DNA of 64,000 nt from positions 79,529 through 143,528 of the forward strand of contig JAWMQP010000010.1 in NCBI GenBank assembly GCA_033283335.1, in the 5' to 3' direction. This DNA is from Pseudomaricurvus sp033283335 (GTDB lineage Bacteria > Pseudomonadota > Gammaproteobacteria > Pseudomonadales > Cellvibrionaceae). This document shows, piece after piece, positions 16,729-26,256 of this stretch. Each line of letters starts with the position of its first letter. Positions within the stretch are counted from its first letter, which is position 1. The notes under the pieces are model-generated. The model worked only from the letters and a program-made list of their open reading frames with translations. It did not search any database and had not been told where the DNA came from. Both the position numbers and the translations under genes were made by a program.

Positions 16729-17933
16729 GTGTCCGGACACCCACGCTGACTCAGCAGCACTGGAGTGATGGCATCAACTGGCCGTTGTTGACGCTGGTGA
16801 TGGCACTATCGTCGGTGGGGCTGGTGATGGTGACGTCTGCGTCCATCACGTTTGCCGAAGAGACCTACAACGATGCCTGGTACTTCGCCAAGCATTACGT
16901 CATCTACTGGACAGTGGGCATGATTGGCGCGGTGCTGGTGGCGGCGGTACCGGCCACAATATGGGAAAAATATGGCAGCCTGTTTTTGATTTTGGCGTTG
17001 GTGCTGCTGACCCTGGTACTGATTCCCGGCATTGGCCGAAAGGTCAATGGCAGTCAGCGTTGGTTACAGCTTGGCCCTCTTGGAGTCCAGGCCTCCGAGA
17101 TAGTGAAGTTTTGTGTCATTGTGTTTTATGCCAGTTTTCTGGCCCGGAGAGGTGAAGAAACCCTGCAAGACTGGCGCGGTGTCTTCAAGCCACTGTTGAT
17201 TCTCGGCATGATGATTTTCCTGTTGCTGCTGGAGCCGGACTTTGGGGCCTCGGTGGTACTGGCGGGAACCGTCATGGCCATGCTGTTTGTGGCCGGGGTA
17301 CGCTTGTGGCAGTTCGTGTTGCTGTTTGTAACGGCTCTGGGTGGGTTGATGCTGATCGCCACCTTGTCACCTTATCGCATGCAGCGTCTGGTGACCTTTC
17401 TCGATCCATGGGCGGACCAGTTTAACAGTGGTTATCAGCTGACCCAGTCGCTGATTGCCTTCGGCCGCGGCGAATGGACCGGACTGGGTTTGGGCAACAG
17501 CGTACAGAAACTGTTTTATCTGCCCGAGGCTCACACCGATTTTATTTTCGCCATCATCGCTGAGGAGTTTGGTCTGCTAGGGGTGGCAACAGTGATTGGG
17601 TTGTTTATCGGTTTGGTGATCGCCATTTTGAATGTTTCACAGCGGGCGATGGCTGAAAACAAAATTTTTGCCAGCTTTGCGGCCTTCGGGGTGGCGGTGA
17701 TGTTTGCTGCCCAGGCGTTCATTAATGTGGGCGTAGCTTCCGGTTTACTGCCGACCAAGGGGTTGACCATGCCCTTTATCAGTTATGGCGGCAGTAGTTT
17801 GTTGGTCTCCAGTGCCCTGATGGCCCTGGTATTGCGTCTCGACTGGGAATTAAAGCGTGTGGTGGTTCCAGTCTCCAGCAAGCGTTCAGCTCGTCGAGCA
17901 ATGCCCGAGCGTCAACTGGTGGAGGCCGCATGA
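16725..17933 (+). CDS. ftsW: Septal peptidoglycan glycosyltransferase FtsW
   Basis: A 402-residue SEDS-family polytopic protein (about ten membrane helices) that polymerises lipid II at the division site in partnership with FtsI. Visible signatures include the NGSQRWLQLGPLGVQASE loop with KFCVIVFYASFL, the LLEPDFGASVVL motif, and the PEAHTDFIFAIIAEEFGLLG and GLTMPFISYGGSSL stretches characteristic of FtsW/RodA. It overlaps murD and murG by 4 bases each. Confidence 0.95.
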   Translation: MSVRTPTLTQQHWSDGINWPLLTLVMALSSVGLVMVTSASITFAEETYNDAWYFAKHYVIYWTVGMIGAVLVAAVPATIWEKYGSLFLILALVLLTLVLIPGIGRKVNGSQRWLQLGPLGVQASEIVKFCVIVFYASFLARRGEETLQDWRGVFKPLLILGMMIFLLLLEPDFGASVVLAGTVMAMLFVAGVRLWQFVLLFVTALGGLMLIATLSPYRMQRLVTFLDPWADQFNSGYQLTQSLIAFGRGEWTGLGLGNSVQKLFYLPEAHTDFIFAIIAEEFGLLGVATVIGLFIGLVIAILNVSQRAMAENKIFASFAAFGVAVMFAAQAFINVGVASGLLPTKGLTMPFISYGGSSLLVSSALMALVLRLDWELKRVVVPVSSKRSARRAMPERQLVEAA

Positions 17934-19003
17934 TGAATAAGCCAGCCTTGCGAGTTGTCATTATGGCCGGTGGCACCGGTGGGCATGTGTTTCCGGCGCT
18001 GGCGGTGGCTGAGAAACTCCGGGAGCGTGGCGCGGTGCTGAGCTGGTTGGGCACTGCCCGGGGTATTGAAGCCGAATTGGTACCGGCGGCGAACATTCCT
18101 TTGCACTGCCTGTCCATTGAAGGCGTGCGGGGCAAAGGTCTGATGACCAAATTAAAAGCGCCGTTTCTGCTGTTGAACGCTGTCTGGCAGGCACGTGGTA
18201 TTTTACAGCAGGAACAGGCCGACGTGGTGCTCGGGTTGGGTGGATTTGCATCCGGCCCAGGAGGAGTCGCGGCCAGGTTGTTGGGCAAGCCGTTGTTGGT
18301 GCACGAGCAAAATGCCGTTGCCGGAACCACCAATCGGTGGTTGGCGAAAATGGCAACCAGAGTGATGGAAGCGTTTCCGGGCAGTTTGCCTGGGGCTGTA
18401 CATGTGGGGAATCCGGTGCGGGAATCCATCGCTCAGGTGGCTCCGTTGACGATAGATAAAGAAGAACCCCTGAAATTATTGGTATTGGGCGGTAGCCTGG
18501 GAGCACTGGCACTGAATGAAATGCTACCAGCGGCCATCGCCCAGCTGCCGGCAGAGCTGCGACCCACCATAAAACACCAGACTGGCAAGCGCCATCTGGA
18601 GGCGACTCAGGATATGTATCGCCGTGCCGGTGTCGAGGCCGAGGTAGTGTCTTTTATCAACGACATGGCGGCAGTGTACCAGTGGGCGGATGTGGTCATT
18701 TGCCGGGCCGGCGCTTTGACCGTTTCGGAATTAACTCTGGCGGGGCGGGGGGCCATGCTGGTGCCTTTTCCCTACGCCATAGACGATCATCAGACTCGCA
18801 ATGCCCAGTGGTTGGAAAACAATGGCGCAGGCATTGTTAAGCAGCAAAAAGATTTAACGGCTGATCAGGTTGCGGACTTTATTCGGGACGTGGCTGAAAA
18901 CCGCGGCCAGTTGTTGCGCATGTCCGAGTCGGCCAGGCAGTTGGCCATGCCAAATGCGGCCAATGAAGTGGCGGATTACTGTGTACAGGCCGCCAATGGC
19001 TGA
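17930..19003 (+). CDS. murG: UDP-GlcNAc:lipid I N-acetylglucosaminyltransferase MurG
   Basis: A 357-residue GT-B enzyme that converts lipid I to lipid II at the inner face of the membrane. The N-terminal G-loop IMAGGTGGHVFPALAVAE (about 11-28) and the second G-loop GLGGFASGPGGVAA fit MurG. The UDP-GlcNAc pocket appears as LVLGGSLGALALNE and the CRAGALTVSEL segment. The start ATG lies within ATGATGA, sharing 4 bases with ftsW. Length matches E. coli (355). Confidence 0.95.
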   Translation: MMNKPALRVVIMAGGTGGHVFPALAVAEKLRERGAVLSWLGTARGIEAELVPAANIPLHCLSIEGVRGKGLMTKLKAPFLLLNAVWQARGILQQEQADVVLGLGGFASGPGGVAARLLGKPLLVHEQNAVAGTTNRWLAKMATRVMEAFPGSLPGAVHVGNPVRESIAQVAPLTIDKEEPLKLLVLGGSLGALALNEMLPAAIAQLPAELRPTIKHQTGKRHLEATQDMYRRAGVEAEVVSFINDMAAVYQWADVVICRAGALTVSELTLAGRGAMLVPFPYAIDDHQTRNAQWLENNGAGIVKQQKDLTADQVADFIRDVAENRGQLLRMSESARQLAMPNAANEVADYCVQAANG

Positions 19004-19025
19004 CAATGAATTATCGAGACTTATC

Positions 19026-20474
19026 ATGACTGAAGCGAACCAGACCACAGGCATCATCGACAAAAAAGTCCTGGAAATCCCAGAGATGCGTCGTATTCGC
19101 CGCATTCATTTTATTGGTATCGGTGGTGCCGGAATGAGCGGGATTGCCGAAGTACTGTTAAACCAGGGCTATGAAGTTTCTGGATCGGATTTGCGGGAAT
19201 CTGCCACCACTCAACGGCTGCAAAAGATCGGTGCCAAAGTATTTATCGGACACAGTGAAGGCAATATCGTCGGGGCCGATGTGGTCGTCAACTCCTCGGC
19301 GGTGGACATCCACAACCCGGAAATGATCGGCGCCCGGGAAAATCGCATACCGATTGTCCGACGGGCGGAAATGCTGGGCGAGTTAATGCGTTACCGTCAC
19401 GGTATTGCCATTGCCGGTACTCATGGTAAAACCACCACCACCAGTTTAATGGCCTCGGTGCTGGCAGCGGGAGACCGCGATCCGACGTTTGTGATCGGCG
19501 GCCTGTTAAACAGTGCCGGCGCCAATGCCCAGCTGGGGGGCAGCCGTTACCTGGTGGCCGAGGCGGATGAAAGTGATGCATCGTTTTTGCATCTGCAACC
19601 GATGGTAGCGGTGGTGACGAACATCGATGCCGATCACATGGACACCTACGGTGGCGATTTCTCCCAGGTTAAGAAAACCTTTGTGGAGTTTCTTCACAAT
19701 CTGCCGTTTTACGGTTTGGCGGTGCTCTGTGGCGATGATCCTGTGGTGCAGGAAATTATTCCGGATGTATCACGTCCGATCATCACCTACGGCTTTGAAG
19801 AGGGTAACGATTTCCGTGCAGTGAATGTGAAAGCGGAGGCAATGAGAACGCGTTTCACTGCCGTGCGCCCAGATGGCAAGCCGGATTTGGATATCACGGT
19901 CAATATGCCGGGTGATCACAACGTGCTCAATGCCCTCGCCACGGTTGCCGTGGCCACGGACGAAGGTCTGGACGATACGGCTATCCAGCAAGGGTTGCAA
20001 AACTTTGCTGGAGTTGGGCGTCGTTTTCAGGTGTATGGCGAATTCCCGGTTGCCGGGGGCGAGGCGATGCTGGTGGATGATTACGGCCACCATCCCCGGG
20101 AGGTGGCTGCGACCATTGCCGCCATTCGTCAGGGGTGGCCTGAGCGTAGGCTGCTGATGGTGTATCAGCCGCATCGCTATACCCGTACACGGGATTTATA
20201 CGAAGACTTTGTTGACGTATTGTCGCAAGTGGATTCATTGATTTTGCTGGAAGTCTACAGCGCCGGTGAGGATCCGATACCGGGTGCTGATGGCCGTCAC
20301 CTGTGCCGCAGTATTCGTGGACGCGGTCTGGTGGAGCCGATTTTTGTGGAAGGCATCGATGGTGTACCGGAAATAGTAGCTGACCTGGTGCAGCCCGGTG
20401 ACATTGTGTTGACCCAGGGCGCCGGCAATGTCGGCATGCTGGCTGTGGAGTTGGCCAAGCGCAAACTGAAGTAG
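19026..20474 (+). CDS. murC: UDP-MurNAc:L-alanine ligase MurC
   Basis: A 482-residue Mur ligase for the first stem residue. The uracil-binding domain carries HFIGIGGAGMSGIAEVL, the P-loop is GTHGKTTTTS, and VDDYGHHPREV and HRYTRTRDL mark the C-terminal domain. ATG 19026 is used. An in-frame ATG at 18996, overlapping the end of murG by 8 bases, would add ten residues (MADNELSRLI) and cannot be excluded. The ORF is open far into murG, but that part is not MurC-like. Confidence 0.93.
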   Translation: MTEANQTTGIIDKKVLEIPEMRRIRRIHFIGIGGAGMSGIAEVLLNQGYEVSGSDLRESATTQRLQKIGAKVFIGHSEGNIVGADVVVNSSAVDIHNPEMIGARENRIPIVRRAEMLGELMRYRHGIAIAGTHGKTTTTSLMASVLAAGDRDPTFVIGGLLNSAGANAQLGGSRYLVAEADESDASFLHLQPMVAVVTNIDADHMDTYGGDFSQVKKTFVEFLHNLPFYGLAVLCGDDPVVQEIIPDVSRPIITYGFEEGNDFRAVNVKAEAMRTRFTAVRPDGKPDLDITVNMPGDHNVLNALATVAVATDEGLDDTAIQQGLQNFAGVGRRFQVYGEFPVAGGEAMLVDDYGHHPREVAATIAAIRQGWPERRLLMVYQPHRYTRTRDLYEDFVDVLSQVDSLILLEVYSAGEDPIPGADGRHLCRSIRGRGLVEPIFVEGIDGVPEIVADLVQPGDIVLTQGAGNVGMLAVELAKRKLK

Positions 20475-20569
20475 AAAGGGACTGAATACTAATGAATCGT
20501 CATTGCGGCACACTCTTTATTTTTCGATGACGTATTACAAAGTATTTTGAAGTTGCTAGAGGCAGATGT

Positions 20570-21493
20570 ATGACTAACAACAACCACTCACAGGACTTTG
20601 GTCGAGTAGCCGTTTTGTACGGTGGGCAGTCGGCTGAGAGGGAAGTATCCCTCAAAAGTGGTCAAGCGGTGTTTGATGCGCTGTGCCGCCAGGGAGTGGA
20701 CGCCTTTTTAATTGATGTGGGTGAAGACATTGTGTCGCGGCTGCTCAATGAGCAGATTGATCGGGTATTCATTGCTTTGCATGGCCCGGGTGGGGAAGAC
20801 GGCCGTATCCAGGCACTGCTGGAGTTTCTGGGCTTGCCCTATACCGGCAGTGGAGTGCAAGCCTCATCCATCGCCATGGATAAGTGGCGCAGCAAGCAAA
20901 TTTTTACCGCGGCCAGCATCCCGACACCGGCGTATCGGGGACTGTCGGCGGACAATCTTGATCTGGTGGTGGCCGAGATTGGATCGGCCTTGATGGTGAA
21001 GCCAGCCCATGAAGGTTCCAGTATTGGCATGTCGAAAGTGGCAAGCCGGGAAGAGCTGGATGAGGCCTATGCCGAGGCGGTCAAATACGATCGCAGCGTG
21101 TTTGCCGAGCAAGTGATTGTCGGTGCCGAATATACTGTGGCGGTACTGGACGGCAAGGCGTTGCCAGCCATTCGTTTGGAGACCGATCATGTGTTTTACG
21201 ATTACGATGCCAAGTACATCGCCGACGACACCCGCTATCTGTGTCCCTGCGGGCTGGACGCAGACACAGAATTGCAACTGGGGCAGCTGGCTGAAAACGC
21301 CTTTGAGGCACTCGGCTGCAGCGGTTGGGGGAGAGTGGATTTTATGGCGGATGAGTCCGGCAACTTTTTCACCCTGGAGGTGAATACGGTACCCGGAATG
21401 ACGGACCACAGCTTGGTGCCGATGGCCGCCAAAGTTGCTGGGCTGTCGTTTGATGAGCTGGTGTTACGAATACTGGAGCAGGCACAGCGGTAA
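20570..21493 (+). CDS. ddl: D-alanine:D-alanine ligase (DdlB type)
   Basis: A 307-residue ATP-grasp enzyme making the D-Ala-D-Ala that MurF adds. Visible features: VAVLYGGQSAEREVSLKSG near the N-terminus, the ALHGPGGEDG loop, MVKPAHEGSSIGMSKV in the ATP-binding centre, and FFTLEVNTVPGMTDHSLVP at the C-terminus with metal-binding E and N. Length is like E. coli DdlB (306). It follows murC after a 95-bp gap that contains a fragment of the dispersed repeat end (TCGTCATTGCG at about 20497), and is 2 bases before ftsQ. Confidence 0.95.
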   Translation: MTNNNHSQDFGRVAVLYGGQSAEREVSLKSGQAVFDALCRQGVDAFLIDVGEDIVSRLLNEQIDRVFIALHGPGGEDGRIQALLEFLGLPYTGSGVQASSIAMDKWRSKQIFTAASIPTPAYRGLSADNLDLVVAEIGSALMVKPAHEGSSIGMSKVASREELDEAYAEAVKYDRSVFAEQVIVGAEYTVAVLDGKALPAIRLETDHVFYDYDAKYIADDTRYLCPCGLDADTELQLGQLAENAFEALGCSGWGRVDFMADESGNFFTLEVNTVPGMTDHSLVPMAAKVAGLSFDELVLRILEQAQR

Positions 21494-21495
21494 TT

Positions 21496-22320
21496 ATGAA
21501 GGAATCTCATCGCACCCGGGTTCACACCCCAAGCCGTACAGCATCGACAGCGGTCAATAAGGCCCTGCGCGGAGCCAGCCGGTCTTTGCGAGAGTCAGAT
21601 GATTCGAATAATGGGCGTGTATTGGGATGGTTGAGCCATGCGTGTTTATTGGCTGTGGTATTGATTGCCGGGTATGTCATCAGTCAGTGGTTGATGCAAC
21701 AAATGGATCGTCCGGTGACCAATGTCAGTATCAATGGTGAATTTACTCGGGTGAGCCGGGAAGAGGCTGCCGATAAAGTGTACGCGGCCATGGGCAACAG
21801 TTTTATGAAGCTGAATCTGGTGGAGATTCAGGCGCAGTTAACGGCCATGCCCTGGGTCGATCGGGTACAGGTGGCGCGCCGCTGGCCGGATCAGTTAGTG
21901 GTCAGTCTGGTCGAACACCGTCCAATCGCTCAATGGGGTGAGCGTGACGCCCTCAATCATCGCGGAGAGGTGATTGAGCTGGAAGAGGGAGCTGCATCTC
22001 GCACCTTATTGAAGGGGCTGCCGCAGTTGCGTGGTGTAGCGGGTATGGAGCAAGAAATGATGTTGCAGTATCAGGCACTCAATAAGCTGTTGATGGAACA
22101 GAATCTATCGGTATTGCGCCTGACCTGTGATGAGAGCCGCAGCTGGGCAGTCACCTTGAGTGACGGGGTGGAGCTGAACTTGGGCAGAGATCAGATTATG
22201 GAAAAAGTCGGTCGTTTCAAGACCGTGTATGAAAAACAGCTGCGCTCACGCTGGGCTGAACTCAGCCGCATTGATCTGCGCTATTACAATGGTCTGGCGG
22301 TAGAATGGCGACAGGGCTAG
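21496..22320 (+). CDS. ftsQ: Cell division protein FtsQ
   Basis: A 274-residue bitopic protein: a basic cytoplasmic N-terminus (1-43), a membrane helix (about 44-66, GWLSHACLLAVVLIAGYVIS), a POTRA domain (about 73-142, VTNVSINGEFTRVS to MPWVDRVQVARRWPDQLVV) and a beta domain. FtsQ recruits FtsL/FtsB and couples early and late divisome proteins. It starts 2 bases after ddl. The 97-bp gap to ftsA has no obvious terminator. Confidence 0.94.
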   Translation: MKESHRTRVHTPSRTASTAVNKALRGASRSLRESDDSNNGRVLGWLSHACLLAVVLIAGYVISQWLMQQMDRPVTNVSINGEFTRVSREEAADKVYAAMGNSFMKLNLVEIQAQLTAMPWVDRVQVARRWPDQLVVSLVEHRPIAQWGERDALNHRGEVIELEEGAASRTLLKGLPQLRGVAGMEQEMMLQYQALNKLLMEQNLSVLRLTCDESRSWAVTLSDGVELNLGRDQIMEKVGRFKTVYEKQLRSRWAELSRIDLRYYNGLAVEWRQG

Positions 22321-22417
22321 CGATCGAAACGGACGTTCGTAAATAAGACATGGTAAATAACAAAATAGTAATTCAGGAAATTGATATGGCACTAACGCCA
22401 ACAGGTGAGGTGAGTTA

Positions 22418-23656
22418 ATGGCCCCGACAAATGAAAATCGCATGGTTGTTGGTCTGGATATTGGCACCTCCAAAGTGGTAGCCATTGTCGGGGAGCTGTC
22501 TGCCGATGGTGAACTGGAAATTGTGGGCATTGGTTCGCACAGATCTGCTGGCTTGAAAAAAGGCGTGGTGGTTAATATTGAATCCACTGTGCAATCCATA
22601 CAGCGCGCTGTTGAAGAAGCCGAATTGATGGCGGGTTGCCAGATTCACTCCGTCTATGCGGGCATCGCCGGCAGCCATATTCGCAGTTTGAATTCCCACG
22701 GTATCGTGGCCATTAAAGATCGTGAAGTATTCAGTCAGGATCTGGATCGGGTTATAGACGCTGCCCAGGCTGTTGCGATTCCGGCAGATCAGAAAATTCT
22801 GCACATCCTGCCGCAGGAATACCTGATTGATGAGCAGGAAGGCGTCAAGGAACCCCTGGGAATGTCCGGTGTAAGACTGGAAGCCAAGGTGCATTTAGTG
22901 ACCTGTGCTGTAAATGCTGCGCAGAATATTGAGAAGTGTATTCGTCGCTGCGGCCTGGAAGTGGAAGACATTATTCTGGAACAACTGGCGTCCAGTTATG
23001 CTGTGCTGACCGATGATGAAAAAGAGCTGGGCGTGTGCATGGTGGATATCGGTGGTGGGACCACGGATATCGCCATCTTTACCGAGGGCTCGATTCGCCA
23101 TACGGGAGTGATTCCAATTGCCGGTGATCAGGTGACCAACGACATCGCCATGGCTTTGCGTACACCGACCATGTACGCCGAAGAGATCAAGATTAAATAT
23201 GCCTGCGCGCTGGCAAAGCTTGCTGGACCGGATGAAACCATCAAGGTGCCCAGTGTTGGTGATCGTGAACCGCGTGATCTATCCCGCCAAGCACTGGCCG
23301 AGGTGGTCGAGCCGCGCTACGACGAGCTTTTTACTCTGGTGCAGGCGGAGTTACGGCGCAGCGGTTTTGAGGATCTGGTTGCAGCAGGCATCGTATTGAC
23401 CGGCGGCACCTCGAAAATGGAAGGGGTTATCGAACTGGCGGAAGAAATTTTTCATATGCCGGTGCGACTGGGGACACCGCAAAACGTACGCGGCCTAAGC
23501 GACATCGTGAATAACCCGATTTATTCGACAGGGGTAGGCCTGTTGCAATACGCCAAGCATCAGCAAGCTGATGTCCGGCATTCTCCCAGTGCCATGAAGG
23601 CCGAAGGGAATAACTGGTGGGACAAGGTGCGGACCTGGTTCCAGGGAAATTTTTAA
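22418..23656 (+). CDS. ftsA: Cell division protein FtsA
   Basis: A 412-residue actin-fold ATPase that tethers FtsZ to the membrane. Phosphate-1 region VGLDIGTSKVVAIVGE is near the N-terminus, the inserted 1C domain follows (about 85-165), and phosphate-2/adenosine motifs are VDIGGGTTDIAIF and VLTGGTSKMEG. The C-terminal amphipathic helix DKVRTWFQGNF is the membrane-targeting sequence. ATG 22418 is backed by GGTGAGGTGAG just upstream. ftsZ follows after 76 bp. Confidence 0.96.
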   Translation: MAPTNENRMVVGLDIGTSKVVAIVGELSADGELEIVGIGSHRSAGLKKGVVVNIESTVQSIQRAVEEAELMAGCQIHSVYAGIAGSHIRSLNSHGIVAIKDREVFSQDLDRVIDAAQAVAIPADQKILHILPQEYLIDEQEGVKEPLGMSGVRLEAKVHLVTCAVNAAQNIEKCIRRCGLEVEDIILEQLASSYAVLTDDEKELGVCMVDIGGGTTDIAIFTEGSIRHTGVIPIAGDQVTNDIAMALRTPTMYAEEIKIKYACALAKLAGPDETIKVPSVGDREPRDLSRQALAEVVEPRYDELFTLVQAELRRSGFEDLVAAGIVLTGGTSKMEGVIELAEEIFHMPVRLGTPQNVRGLSDIVNNPIYSTGVGLLQYAKHQQADVRHSPSAMKAEGNNWWDKVRTWFQGNF

Positions 23657-23732
23657 AACGAAACACCAATTTTTACTATGTTAGTGCATCAAAACTCAAT
23701 CCACGTTTTGGTCAGGGAAAAGGGGAAAAACC

Positions 23733-24899
23733 ATGTTTGAACTAGTTGATAGCATACCATCTAATGCAGTTATTAAAGTCGTTGGGGTCGGTGGTGGTGG
23801 CGGCAATGCCGTCAAGCACATGATCGACTGCTCGGTAGAAGGTGTAGAGTTTGTCTGCGCCAATACCGATGCTCAGGCTCTCAAGGACATTGATGCACGC
23901 ACTGTTTTGCAACTGGGTAATGCCATTACCAAGGGGCTGGGTGCGGGTGCCAATCCGGATGTGGGTCGTCAGGCGGCTATGGAAGACCGTGAGCGTATCG
24001 CCGAGGTACTTGAAGGCGCAGACATGGTATTCATTACCGCAGGTATGGGTGGCGGCACCGGCACTGGTGGTGCTCCTGTGGTAGCCGAAGTGGCGAAAGA
24101 GTTGGGTATCCTGACGGTGGCGGTGGTGACCAAGCCATTCCCGTTTGAAGGTAAAAAGCGGCTGGCGATTGCCGAGCATGGTATCAAGGAGTTGCAGGAG
24201 CGCGTCGACTCTCTGATTACCATTCCCAATGAAAAGTTGTTGGCGGTGTTGGGTAAAACCACCAGCCTGCTGGATGCCTTCAAGGCAGCTAATGACGTCT
24301 TGTTGGGTGCCGTGCAGGGTATTGCTGATTTGATTATGCGTCCCGGTATGATCAACGTTGACTTCGCCGATGTGCGTACTGTCATGTCTGAAATGGGCAT
24401 GGCGATGATGGGTACGGGTATTGCCAAAGGTGAGAATCGTGCTCGTGAAGCGGCAGAAGCGGCCATTCGCAGCCCGTTGTTGGAGGATATCAATCTGCAG
24501 GGCGCGCGCGGCATTCTGGTTAATATCACTGCCGGCCTGGATTTGTCCCTGGGTGAGTTCTCCGAGGTGGGGGATACCGTGGAAGAGTTCGCCTCCGATG
24601 GCGCGACTGTGGTGGTTGGCACGGTTATTGATCCTGAAATGAGTGATGAGTTGCGGGTAACTGTTGTGGCCACCGGCCTCGGCGAGCCTGCTATGGCGCA
24701 CAAGCCGGAAACCACCAAGGTCGTGGTGGACAACACTCGCCGTGCCAACGGTCAGCCGGACTACTCTCAGTTGGATAAGCCTACTGTGTTGCGACAGCAG
24801 CCTGTTCGCACCAGTGGTTCTGCCGTACAGAAGCCTATGGAAGACAAGGATATGGAATATCTGGATATCCCTGCCTTTTTGCGACGTCAGGCGGATTAA
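23733..24899 (+). CDS. ftsZ: Cell division GTPase FtsZ
   Basis: A 388-residue tubulin homologue forming the Z-ring. GTP-binding glycines are seen in VVGVGGGGGNAVKHM (16-30), the tubulin signature GMGGGTGTGGAP at about 106-117, and the T7-loop region NVDFADVRTVM. After the GTPase and C-terminal domains comes a spacer of about 50 residues and the conserved tail MEYLDIPAFLRRQAD, which binds FtsA and ZipA. A GGGAAAAGGGG purine tract precedes the ATG. Confidence 0.98.
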   Translation: MFELVDSIPSNAVIKVVGVGGGGGNAVKHMIDCSVEGVEFVCANTDAQALKDIDARTVLQLGNAITKGLGAGANPDVGRQAAMEDRERIAEVLEGADMVFITAGMGGGTGTGGAPVVAEVAKELGILTVAVVTKPFPFEGKKRLAIAEHGIKELQERVDSLITIPNEKLLAVLGKTTSLLDAFKAANDVLLGAVQGIADLIMRPGMINVDFADVRTVMSEMGMAMMGTGIAKGENRAREAAEAAIRSPLLEDINLQGARGILVNITAGLDLSLGEFSEVGDTVEEFASDGATVVVGTVIDPEMSDELRVTVVATGLGEPAMAHKPETTKVVVDNTRRANGQPDYSQLDKPTVLRQQPVRTSGSAVQKPMEDKDMEYLDIPAFLRRQAD

Positions 24900-24954
24900 A
24901 ACGCCTGCAGTCGCCCTGGTGCCAGCTGGTTATCCCAGCTAGCTGCCAGGACAC

Positions 24955-25038
24955 AAGCTGATTGCGCCCTCCCGAGCAGCACGCCGCTTGGGAACACGTG
25001 ACCCCCTCACGGGCAGGGATGCCGAGGCCAATCAGCTT
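24955..25038 (+). ncRNA. Candidate multi-stem structured RNA element (unknown)
   Basis: 84 nt that can fold into a closed multibranch structure. P1 pairs AAGCTGATTG (24955-24964) with CAATCAGCTT (25029-25038), 10 perfect pairs. P2 pairs TCCCGAGC (24970-24977) with GCTTGGGA (24986-24993), 8 pairs with one G-U. P3 pairs CGTGA (24997-25001) with TCACG (25007-25011). P4 pairs GGCA (25012-25015) with TGCC (25020-25023). No T-run follows, so it is not an intrinsic terminator. It may be a cis-regulatory or processed element between ftsZ and lpxC. No known riboswitch was recognised. Confidence 0.45.
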
Positions 25039-25087
25039 ATAAAACAGGATGTTACAGGCGATTATTAGCCCAATAGCGATATATTTA

Positions 25088-25117
25088 TTGGTTTATGGGT
25101 ACTTACTTTGTTAAAAT
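25088..25117 (+). promoter_or_regulatory. Candidate lpxC promoter
   Basis: TTGGTT (25088-25093), an 18-bp spacer and TAAAAT (25112-25117) would start transcription near 25125, leaving a leader of about 190 nt that contains the hairpin at 25145-25165. It would let lpxC be expressed independently of the division genes. Confidence 0.4.
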
Positions 25118-25313
25118 CGTTCGATTAAATGCCCCAACTTAGTGCCGGACGGGCTTTTTGTCCGGTGGGTGCTTGGTGTTCTGTGCGTTTTATGAATTAA
25201 GAGGCGCGGTTCCGGTTTCGTTCAGGTTCGCTCAGTAATGATACGAGCCTATTCAAGTGCCGGTGCCCATACGACCGACACCAAGAGCCATTGATCAGGT
25301 GAAAGACACTTCG

Positions 25314-26225
25314 ATGATTAGACAGCGTACGCTCAAAAATGCTATCCGTGCCACTGGTGTGGGTTTGCACACAGGTGAAAAAATCTATCTGACACTGTTG
25401 CCGGCCCCTGTCGACACAGGGATCGTTTTCCGACGTGTTGATCTGGATCCTGTGGTTGAAATTCAGGCCAAAGCTGAAAATGTCGGCGATACCACCTTGT
25501 CCACCACTCTGGTGAAAGGCGATGTGCGGGTCTCCACCGTTGAGCACCTGTTGTCAGCCATGGCAGGCATGGGTATCGATAACGCCATCGTCGAAGTCAG
25601 CGCCGCCGAAGTGCCGATCATGGATGGCAGTGCCGGTCCTTTTGTCTTCCTGATTCAGTCTGCCGGTATTGAAGAGCAGGCTGCCGCGAAGAAATTTATC
25701 CGTATCAAGCGCCCTCTGGTGGTGGAGGATGGCGATAAAGTAGCCAGCTTCCTGCCTTTTGACGGCTTCAAAGTGTCCTTTTCCATTGACTTTGATCACC
25801 CTGTGTTCAAGGGCCGCACGTTGGAAGCCGCTGTGGATTTTTCCAGCACGTCCTTCGTTAAAGAAGTCAGCCGTGCTCGTACCTTTGGTTTTATGCACGA
25901 AATCGAATACCTTCGCTCGAAGGGTCTGGCCAAGGGTGGCAGTGTCGATAACGCCATTGTCGTAGACGAATACCGAATCCTGAACGAGGATGGCCTGCGC
26001 TACGAAGACGAGTTTGTGAAGCACAAGATTTTGGATGCGATTGGTGATCTGTACCTGCTAGGCAACAGCCTGATTGGTGAGTTCAAGGCTCACAAGTCTG
26101 GCCATGCCCTGAATAACAAGTCACTGCGTCAGTTGATTGCCCAGGAAGATGCCTGGGAAGTGGTGACTTTCGAAGACGAAAGCACAGCCCCCATCTCCTA
26201 CGTCAAGCCGGTATTGGCGGTTTAA
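25314..26225 (+). CDS. lpxC: UDP-3-O-acyl-GlcNAc deacetylase LpxC
   Basis: A 303-residue zinc deacetylase catalysing the committed step of lipid A synthesis. Zinc ligands are H78 in STVEHLLSAM and the H-x3-D pair in VKHKILDAIGDLYLLG (about 237/241); E77 precedes the first histidine as catalytic base. ATG 25314 gives the family start MIRQRTLKNAIRATGVGLHTG and a length close to E. coli (305); the frame is open further upstream but without homology. It is the last gene of the cluster, followed by a strong terminator at 26351. Confidence 0.96.
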   Translation: MIRQRTLKNAIRATGVGLHTGEKIYLTLLPAPVDTGIVFRRVDLDPVVEIQAKAENVGDTTLSTTLVKGDVRVSTVEHLLSAMAGMGIDNAIVEVSAAEVPIMDGSAGPFVFLIQSAGIEEQAAAKKFIRIKRPLVVEDGDKVASFLPFDGFKVSFSIDFDHPVFKGRTLEAAVDFSSTSFVKEVSRARTFGFMHEIEYLRSKGLAKGGSVDNAIVVDEYRILNEDGLRYEDEFVKHKILDAIGDLYLLGNSLIGEFKAHKSGHALNNKSLRQLIAQEDAWEVVTFEDESTAPISYVKPVLAV

Positions 26226-26256
26226 TGACATTCGTCCTATTCTGCTAGGGACACCC

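Larger units (their letters stand above)
24900..25313 (+). other. ftsZ-lpxC intergenic region: structured RNA candidates and promoter, no gene
   Basis: 414 bp without a credible ORF. From left to right it holds an imperfect hairpin at 24915-24950 (CCTGG / CCAGG outside, AGCTGG / CCAGCT inside), the four-stem element at 24955-25038, a candidate lpxC promoter at 25088-25117, and a leader hairpin CCGGAC / GTCCGG at 25145-25165. Confidence 0.6.
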
